From: Mucor racemosus
Taxonomy: Eukaryota; Mucoromycota; Mucoromycetes; Mucorales; Mucoraceae
Reading direction: 5' to 3'
Length of the DNA: 64,000 nt
NCBI GenBank assembly: GCA_027405735.1
Contig: JAPEHQ010000023.1
Span: 186,001 to 250,000, forward strand
Shown here: positions 56,227 to 64,000 of the stretch, piece after piece
Layout of the letters: every line of letters begins with the position of its first letter
Numbering within the stretch: position 1 is the first letter of the stretch
Position numbers and translations under genes: made by a program
The notes under the pieces: generated by a model
Seen by the model: the letters and a program-made list of their open reading frames with translations, nothing else
Databases searched by the model: none
What the model was told of the DNA's origin: nothing

Positions 56227-56565
56227 TTATTTTGTTGATAGTGTAGTAAGCTGTTGTTGTTGTTGTTGTTGCTGTTGTTGTTGCTGTTGTTGCCAATAAT
56301 ACCATTGCTTTAGTTGATGTTGATATTGGTACCATTGATGATAAGCACTAGGTTTACGCACAAGGCAATTATTATGTTGATCAAAAGACCAACAACGAGT
56401 ACAATAATCAGCATTGCTCAAGAAACGATTGCATGTTGAACATTTTGTATGACAATCTGAACAAAACCAATCGGAAGATAATGTTTTATTACAAGAACCA
56501 CACATTACTTTATCATCAGAGGAAGATAATTGAGGTGAAGATGGAGGAGAAGGAAAATAGTTCAT
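56227..56565 (-). CDS. Small cysteine-motif, Gln-tailed protein of unknown function
   Basis: 112 residues from ATG 56565 (MNYFPSPPSSPQLSSSDD). Centre contains eleven Cys, mostly as zinc-knuckle-like pairs: MCGSCNKT, WFCSDCHTKCSTCNR, YCTRCWS, then NNCLV; CX2C spacing suggests one or two bound zinc ions. An aromatic-rich segment (YHQWYQYQHQLKQWYYW) leads into a run of about 14 glutamines and a short tail. The SPPSSP motif could be phosphorylated. No known family recognised. A single exon with a consistent start and stop; the CX2C pattern argues that it is real. Confidence 0.65.
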   Translation of the reverse strand: MNYFPSPPSSPQLSSSDDKVMCGSCNKTLSSDWFCSDCHTKCSTCNRFLSNADYCTRCWSFDQHNNCLVRKPSAYHQWYQYQHQLKQWYYWQQQQQQQQQQQQQQLTTLSTK

Positions 56566-56889
56566 GGTTTTAAAAAAGAGCGTATATATTAAGGAAAGTA
56601 GATGTTAAGAAAGAAAAAGAAGAAGAAAACAAAAATGATTGACCATGGATTAATGAAATAACAAGTATTTATAACAAATAGCAATATAATAATAATTAAT
56701 ACATTACATTCGAAAAGACTTGATTTACACTGGCAAAAATACAATTTAAATTTATGCACAGACACCTTTTTGTTATTCTTTCACGTTTGAAATAATTACA
56801 AAAAACTTGAAAATGGTATTATTGTTTAATACATGTAGTAGAGCTCAATCAAGGAGAAACCCACCAGACAGCCAAGCAAGCAAGCAAGC

Positions 56890-56925
<36 letters not shown>

Positions 56926-57351
56926 AGACTGATGTACATACATACATACATACATACATACATACATACATACGTTATGTAAGTACAAAAATACCACATG
57001 TATGATAAAGGCATGTACATTACATTTCATCCGATTCCCTCCTCTTTTTCTTTGTTTGTAAAACTGATTTCTTTCTTTCTTTCTTTCTTCTTGGTTAAAT
57101 AATCAATATCTACATATATATATATATATATATATATTTAGTGTGCATTTTCATCGGATCAGAAATGATATTATATACTTGATCAATTGCTCTTCTCTCC
57201 TTATAATATTCTTTTTACACATATAATCAGAGTGAAATATGGATGTTACATTTAGTATTAAAAATTGTACATAATGCATCATGTAATCAAGAGGAATTTA
57301 ACTATATCGTTTAGATTGTAATCATCGTATTCTATACAACTCCCCCCCCCT

Positions 57352-57394
<43 letters not shown>

Positions 57395-58209
57395 CTTTCT
57401 TTTAGTTGAGCGTAAGATGGCGCCAAGTTTTGTGTGAAACAAAATTGCTAGACAAAGTAGATCATCATGTATGATCACAGCATTATTTGAAGTATACAAG
57501 GAGATGATCAAGTATATTTATTACTGCTTGTGTATAGTATAAATAATTAAAGAGGGAGGGGGAGATTATTTAAATGCGAATAAAACTAGTTTTCTCGCTT
57601 GGGGGACTATTAGATAATCCAAATTCTGGACTCTGTTCTTACTGCTTGTTGTTTGCTTTTTTTACTCACAAATCCGTCCCCTTTTTTAATTTGATTAAAA
57701 TACTCCTTTTATCATTCCAATGGATTTTGGACCCTAATGCGTTCAATATAATTTACAGCCACATGAGTTAAAGAAAAATTACTATACAAGATTTCTGTAT
57801 TACATTTGTGTACAACAGTAAGATTGAAATGACATAAATGACGGGATGTCTTCCGGCCCTTTTTTTTTTTTTTCTTTTTCTTTTTTTCATATAGAACAAA
57901 ACGGACCACTTGTAAATATATTTGTTGTCAGTTTGATTTAATTATTTACTTAATGTTACATTTCAACGAGAGAAATACACGTGCGACGTGTGTGTATTTC
58001 ATCCCGTCGTACTACCATGTCTGTGCAGCAGGCATTTGAAATGTGGTTGCGTGTGTGCCTGATGATTATACGAAACGTTTGTTTTTATTAAATATAAAGG
58101 TTATTATCAAACAAAAAAAGGAGAAAAAGAGGTTTACAAAGTGAAAATGGGATATATGTATATTATATACAACAACAAAAAAAAAAAAAAAGAAGATATA
58201 TGTTACTAT
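56566..58209. other. Intergenic region rich in simple repeats
   Basis: Poly(A) at 56894-56922, (ATAC)n at about 56937-56972, (TTTC)n at 57068-57088, (AT)n at 57113-57136, poly(C)/poly(T) at about 57344-57389, another poly(T) at 57860-57873. No gene recognised; the short open frames are produced by these tracts. Confidence 0.6.
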
Positions 58210-58399
58210 TTAGAAAATTGGTTTACAATAAGAAGCAGATGGCTGCATCATATATTGATGATTACGAAGATCATCAACACTATAAGATCGAGGTCGTTTA
58301 GTTTCAGATGTCGATACTTGTAATTGAGAAACAGCTTGATGAAGAGGAATAAAACTTGAATCTTGTACGAGTGGATTGCCAGTACGAGCTATTTGCTGT

Positions 58400-58431
<32 letters not shown>

Positions 58432-58614
58432 TTGTTGCTGCTGCTGTTGTTGTTGAACATTGGATTGATATTGTAAAATTTGTTGAATTTCCATACAAGC
58501 ATCTTGAACATCATCAAGATTTATTTTATCATAAAAACCAACCCAGCAATGATCTATTCTACTGTTTTTACCAGTAGATGATGGCTTTAATGGACAAGGA
58601 GCAACTACATTCAT
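58210..58614 (-). CDS. Small polyQ protein of unknown function
   Basis: 134 residues starting MNVVAPCPLKPSSTGKN at ATG 58614; the longer frame upstream is only poly(F) from A/T tracts, so this start is preferred. Segment IDHCWVGFYDKINLDDVQDA precedes a run of about 20 glutamines, then SQLQVSTSETKRPRSYSVDDL, whose RPRSYS resembles a basophilic-kinase or 14-3-3 site. No domain recognised. It lies 177 bp from the 3' end of the ETR1-like gene on the same strand. Confidence 0.6.
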
Positions 58615-58791
58615 TTGACGTATATTTATAAATATATATAAAACAAGAAAAAAAAAAAAAAAAAAAAAAGTATGTACAAATAAAGTTAAAAAGAAAAAGA
58701 AAAAAAAGAAGACGCTGCCGCAACAAAATTTCAAGGGCTATTTATTTTAAATTGGTAGTGGTACAGATATCACAAAAACGGTGGGATCACA

Positions 58792-60220
58792 CTAAAATAC
58801 AACCACCTGTTTACCAGTGGCAAATCCAGATATTCCCTGGTCAACAGACTGTTTCATAGTTTCCTCATCCCATCTTACTTGCGTCCACTTTGGTTCAATG
58901 AGCTTATTTTGACTCATTAATTCTATAATGTCTTCCAACATGGCATAACGTTCTTCATGGGAATGAATATCAGCCCATTTAGAAACCCAAAAGCCATGGA
59001 AAGAAATATTCTTAAAGATAAGTAAAGATGCAGGTAAAGAAAGAGGCTTTCGGGACATTGCGCCATAAGTAACAAATTGACCGTTTGAGCTAGAAATTAT
59101 TACAAATGTTTACTAACTTGTTCTTTCTCTTTTATCATCACTTATATATATAAATATTACCCTAGATAGCGAGCCATTTCAGTTGCACTTTTACCTCCAA
59201 CACAATTCAAACCTAAAAGAGGTGGATTTTTACCAAACCAACCCTTGATTTCTTTTCTTGTTTCAAGACTACCCAGATTTTCATCAGTTACAACATGAGT
59301 AGCACCAAGTTCAGTTAATTCTTGAGCAAGTTGATCGATATCAGGTCTATTAGTTTAGTAAGATAATTAATCAAATGATCTTTATACATGTAGCAAGGGG
59401 GGAAGAGGGGGATTTATGTATGACCAAACCTATTTCGCACAACATTAATTGTTTTCAAGCCCCATGCTTTTGCAATCTGAATGACAGCTTGACCAACAGC
59501 ACTATTACCACCATTCTGAATGACATAGGCGCCTAAAATTATATATAAAAATTGCTGAGGATAAATTATCGAGGATACACTACAAATTTTGATCGTTTAC
59601 CTTGTTTTAAATCAACAAAATCCTTCAACATTCTATATGCAGTACAAGGATTCACCGTAATAGTTGCTTTCTGAATAGTAGATACATTATCTGCATGAGG
59701 TAATAATTGAAAATCCGAAACTGGACCGGCTGCATGTGTACGCCATGTACCATAACCTGTGTTTGCCATGACAACCTGATCTCCCACTTTGAGCGAATCA
59801 ATACCATCACCAACGGCAATAACTTCTGCCACTCCTTCATTACCACCAACAGCTAATTTCTCATCGCCTAATTGTTGAAATGTGGGCTTGATAGGATATG
59901 CTCCTTGAATCATATTGACGTCAGCTGGATTAATAGGAGATGCTAAGAATTTGACATGGACTGTATCTGAAGTCAAGGCAGGAAGACGATACGAATGCCA
60001 TCTATAAGAAAGAGTTAGATATACGGGCCAACTATACATATATTTAACCAAAATTGACTGACCTTAATACTTGAGATGGCTGTCCATATTCTGAATATAC
60101 CATTGCATTAGCTGTAATGTCGGATTTTCCAGAATAACATCTACGAATGACCCATTTTACAGATGATACGGGTCGAACTTGTTGATGTGTTTTGAGAATT
60201 GAACGTAGTAAAAGTCCCAT
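58792..60220 (-). CDS. ETR1: Mitochondrial trans-2-enoyl-CoA/ACP reductase (ETR1/MECR family)
   Basis: Last reductive step of mitochondrial type II fatty acid synthesis, NADPH-dependent, in the matrix. Exons 60220-60063, 60001-59601, 59532-59430, 59346-59161 and 59089-58792 total 1146 nt, 381 residues, the family length. The N-terminus [20 protein letters not shown] with RRCYSGKS is a likely targeting presequence. Substrate motif [13 protein letters not shown] holds the catalytic Tyr (about residue 88). Cofactor motif [16 protein letters not shown] follows, then VVRNR. The C-terminus includes [20 protein letters not shown] and FWVSKW, typical of the family. Member of the zinc-free medium-chain dehydrogenase superfamily. 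The gene is divergent from the Lon gene, 1.06 kb apart. Confidence 0.93.
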
Positions 60221-61219
60221 TTTGATAACAAAAAATATAGAAATGAAATGCAAAATGCCTAATATAAACAAATGTACCCTTTCTTACATTTTTTCGTTTT
60301 AGGTCCGTCATCAAACTTTATACATGTACTGTATACACCACCACCATTTCCATTGGCCAGGTATGGAAGAAGTGTAACATTGAATGAGGGGGGTTATTGA
60401 GCCTGGATACAATAATTCTGGCTACAATACATCACTTTTTCTTGTAGTCTCTAGATGTAGGATGTCGAAAAACCATAAAATTAGGTCATTAGATGCGAAT
60501 ATAACAGATATAATATATGTTATATTCGATAAATTTAGCAAGTCTGGGCCTACACCTATACTTGAATGCTTTATTTTATGGTTTTGAGACTATTTCTACC
60601 TTTCAAAAGCATATCAAACGAATACTACCGCTTCATAGTTTCATTCTGAAGCATTTCTGTAATTTTTTCTTGATAGTAGTTTCAGCTCAATTTTTACCTT
60701 ACCATACCTCATCCAAAATCTCAATTTTCGTTAAATTCGATTTTTCGATTGAAAAATGCAACTTTTTACTAAGGTATTAACTGAGATTATATGACCAAAA
60801 TAATGCTATCTTTGTAATAAAAAAGTTTATTTTACATTTGGAAACTAAAATAAGGCTTAAACCAAATTATCTTAAATTTTTGTACTAAAAATGTACAAAA
60901 ATGAAATACTGAAATATAGCAAATGCAAATTTGCATATATCCACTTAATGAATAATTGAAGGTTTATTATCAACTTTTGGTTGTAAAAATCCTTTAAATG
61001 TCGATTTTTTTTTCTGAAATGTCAAATTGGACGAAAAATATCCTGGCTTGATGATCATGATATCCATTTGTAAACTCCGTCAAAATGCAATTTGTGCTAT
61101 TTTTTGGTACCTTATAAAGATCAGCAATAACAAACCGTTTAGTATTAAATAACAAAAAAGCAAGGAGAACAACATGATTCCCCTTTTATATAAAATGTAA
61201 ATTCTTTCCTTGGCATTAT

Positions 61220-61250
<31 letters not shown>

Positions 61251-61278
61251 CATCTCTTTTTATTCACACACATTGAAA
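60221..61278. other. Divergent intergenic region between ETR1-like and Lon genes
   Basis: About 1.06 kb, AT-rich, containing upstream regions of both genes and a poly(T) run at about 61222-61250 near the Lon start. No additional gene recognised. Confidence 0.45.
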
Positions 61279-62473
61279 ATGATTCCTCAGACATTACCAA
61301 TTTTACCATTATCAAATTATGTCTTATTGCCATCAATTATAACCACGTTGAATGTTTGTTCATCTGAGGGACAAGAACTATTAAGAATGTCGCCTGCCTC
61401 TTATTTTGTTTGTGTTCCGTTTAAAAAAGATAACATCAAGCAGAATGCTTCTTCTTGCGTTGATCTAAGTGAATTGTTTCATTATGGCTGTGTTGCTCAA
61501 GTCATTAGTTGCGATAAAACCATACCAGATCAATATTCAATCAAAGTAAAAGGTGTTTGCCGATCTCGTATTCGAGACATTTCCAATTCAGATGGTGGCA
61601 GCATTTATGAAGCGCTTTTGGAGCATTATTTTGACAAGGATTGCATTCAAAAGGAAGAAACCGTGATTTTCAATTCATTGTGTCAAATGTATATAACAAA
61701 ATTGCGCTTAATTGGTATATCATGTCATGTATTGGATCAATTTAGCCAATTACTGGCAAAAAGTCAAATATCTCAAGTAGCAAATTTATTGCTGTACGTT
61801 ATTGATTCTTCTCTTGGCGATAAATTGCGTACATTGGAGACTGTGGAAGTTAAACAAAGACTACATCAAGTGCATAATGCTGTGAGCAGTTATTTGCAGG
61901 TAGCTATATATACGCCATGCATATATTACATTAACTGGAATTCTATTTATGCATGAAAAAAACTAAATATTTATAATATAGACAATCAATACCAGCACAA
62001 TAAAGAAAAAGGGCGATGAGATGATATTTGATAATTTAAGAAGAAAGTTTTATATACTTCAAGAGGTAAGGTTTGATTTATTTTGAAATGAATGTAATAT
62101 TTATGTATTTTTATATATAGTTACACTCAATTGATATCAATGATACAAACATTGCTATTGTAGGCACAAAGGATCCTCATTTTGATATTTCCTCTGAAGA
62201 TGATGATGAAATTATTGATCTCGTAACAAAACTAAATTCCAACAACTTACCAGACCATGCTATTATTTCAGTTCGACGTGACCTTAACAGATTAAGAAAG
62301 CTGCCGTCTAATTCTGCAGATTCAGCCATTTTAAGAACTTATCTTGAATATATAAGCGATTTACCTTGGTCCATGGAAAATACGCCACAATGCGAATTAA
62401 ATTTAAATTGTGTAAGAGATCAACTTGATGCTGATCATTTTGGGTAAATATGTAGATCTTGCCCTCCCCCCTC

Positions 62474-62508
<35 letters not shown>

Positions 62509-64000
62509 AAACTAACTTATTTAATGCATATATAGCATTGATCAAGTAAAGAAAAGAATTTTGGAATATTTATCTGTACTCAAAGTAAAAAGAGATGCAA
62601 CACCACCGATTATTTGCTTTGTTGGTCCTGTAAGAATGATATACAGTTGATACATGAATATTTATATGCATGGGGCTTTACTAAAAATACATTATAGCCT
62701 GGTGTAGGAAAGACGACATTAGGAAAATCAATCGCTTCTGCTTTAGATAGGAAGTTTCATCGCATGTCACTCGGTGGTGTTCGTGACGAAGCAGAAATTA
62801 GGTAATATGAGGGAAATTTATTGAAAAGGCTAAGGGTTCTCAATTATGTCGATATTTTAGAGGCCATCGTCGTACTTATGTAGGTGCTCTTCCTGGCTTA
62901 TTGATTCATGGTATGCGTCAATGTGGTGTACAGAATCCTGTGTTCTTGTTAGGTAACACTATGATTTACTTTTGCATAATATATGTGTAATAATCATTCT
63001 TTAAAAGATGAAATCGACAAACTTGTTACAAATTCCAATCAAGGTGACCCAGGTATTTACTATTAAAACATATAATACCAACTCTACATTAACATTATTT
63101 GCTTTTTATTGATAAAGCTGCTGCATTGTTGGAAGTGCTTGACCCCGCGCAAAATGCTTCATTCGCAGATCATTTCATCAATATACCCTACGACTTATCT
63201 CAAGTACTCTTTATCGCCACAGCCAATTCATTAGATACAATTCCTCGCCCGTTACTAGACAGAATGGAAGTTATCCAACTTGACGGTTACACATTCAATG
63301 AAAAATTGCATATTGCAACCACGCATTTAATACCTAAACAAATCGATGCCCACGGAATGTCCTTTTTAGGATTGCAAATACCCGAGAATGTCGTTTTGTA
63401 TTTAGCTGAAAAGTATACTAGAGAGAGTGGTGTTCGAGGATTGGAAAGGCTGATAGCGAATATTTGTCGATATAAATGTCGTGAATATGCTGATCTAGAA
63501 GAATCCAACAAAGCAGACCAATTTGATCGGATGGTTTATGTGCATGAATTGGAATCTATTTTGGGCGTAAGTTGAAACTTGTGTTCTATAGTAATATTAG
63601 AAAATTAATCTATAATAGGCTGAGCCATTTGATAATGATACTGTAGAGTCGGAGGAGATTCCCGGTGTGATTACAGGTTTGGCTTATTCTGGTAGCGGAA
63701 ATGGGGGTATCATGATGATTGAAGCAAACTACATGCCGGGTACTGGTAAATTGAAATTAACAGGTTCTTTGGGTGATGTGATCAAAGAATCAGCACAGTT
63801 GGCTGTATCTTGGGTGAAAGCAAATGCATTTGCTCTTAAATTGACAAATTCTCCAAAACAAGATTTGTTGCAGGATATAGATCTTCATATCCATATGCCT
63901 AATGGAGCTGTACCAAAGGATGGGCCTTCAGCAGGCATCACCATGGTCACTTGCTTAGTGTCACTATTGTCGGGTAATTGTGTTCCCAATACAACAGCAA
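61279..64000 (+). CDS. Lon protease homologue, peroxisomal type (3' end beyond right edge)
   Basis: ATP-dependent Ser-Lys protease for protein quality control, probably in the peroxisome matrix. Exons: 61279-61899, 61982-62065, 62121-62443, 62536-62629, 62698-62801, 62861-62952, 63008-63052, 63118-63566, 63619->64000. Start [20 protein letters not shown] is the N-terminal substrate domain. AAA+ core: Walker A GPPGVGKTT at about 373-381, then [21 protein letters not shown] and Walker B VFLLDEID. Protease domain: catalytic Ser in [10 protein letters not shown] (about residue 708), followed by [11 protein letters not shown], a wording closer to peroxisomal LonP2 than to mitochondrial Lon. No presequence is evident, in agreement. 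The catalytic Lys and any C-terminal peroxisomal signal lie past the edge. An upstream ATG at 61210 would add poly(F) and is rejected. Confidence 0.9.

Noticed and set aside
58615..58734. N-terminal extension of the 134-residue polyQ protein
   Set aside because: It consists mainly of Phe runs encoded by A/T homopolymers and has no coding character.
61210..61278. Upstream ATG for the Lon gene
   Set aside because: It would add a Phe run encoded by a poly(T) promoter tract; the ATG at 61279 begins with the conserved Lon N-terminal wording.
1..64000. CRISPR array, operon or bacterial-type regulation
   Set aside because: Introns with GT-AG borders, transposon types and gene families are eukaryotic; no array of regularly spaced identical repeats is present.

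Overview
The window looks like nuclear DNA of an early-diverging fungus, most probably Mucorales (Mucoromycota). It is AT-rich, has many short GT-AG introns (about 45-90 bp), long polyglutamine tracts, homopolymer runs, and gene families typical of that group (HSPA12-like Hsp70, Zn2Cys6 regulators, a LisH/LUFS-WD40 co-repressor). No species can be assigned from the sequence alone. Exon joins were worked out by hand from splice consensus and reading-frame continuity; most total to an exact multiple of three.

Layout. 1-15 kb is a gene block: an MFS transporter of the nodulin-like/Mch1 type (cut by the left edge), an unrecognised membrane protein, a 1053-residue Zn2Cys6 transcription factor, two tandem zinc alcohol dehydrogenases (ADH6/7 type), and a divergent aldo-keto reductase. 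A Tc1/mariner element with perfect ends sits between the two ADH genes. 15-23.6 kb is a transposon graveyard. 23.7-37 kb is a second gene block: an HSPA12-like ATPase, a Ser/Ala-rich GPI-type wall protein, a cation diffusion facilitator, and a LEUNIG-like LUFS-WD40 transcriptional co-repressor. 37.3-55 kb is a second, larger transposon graveyard. 56-64 kb is a third gene block: two small polyQ proteins, mitochondrial 2-enoyl-CoA reductase (ETR1/MECR), and a peroxisomal-type Lon protease (cut by the right edge).

The two repeat-rich regions can be read as a stratigraphy. At least five families of short TG...CA elements, best explained as solo LTRs, are inserted in one another or in older repeats. 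Several have 5-bp target duplications and an unoccupied copy of the target site elsewhere in the window. A composite repeat of about 1.5 kb, present twice, carries a spliceable exon that reads like the C-terminal WD40 part of a dynein intermediate chain: a captured host gene fragment. Each copy was later interrupted by different elements. A second Tc1 element has 213-bp terminal inverted repeats that appear identical and are themselves palindromic at their ends, around a transposase broken by two stop codons. No gag or pol region is visible, so the LTR insertions appear to have lost their internal regions.

Functional links. The ADH pair and the aldo-keto reductase share a divergent promoter region and could form a small carbonyl-detoxification cluster. 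A 283-bp stretch including an intron is identical between the two ADH genes although their flanks have diverged, which indicates gene conversion. The transcription factor and the LUFS-WD40 protein are both glutamine-rich regulators. ETR1 (mitochondrial fatty acid synthesis) and Lon (peroxisome quality control) are 1 kb apart and divergent; I see no direct functional link.
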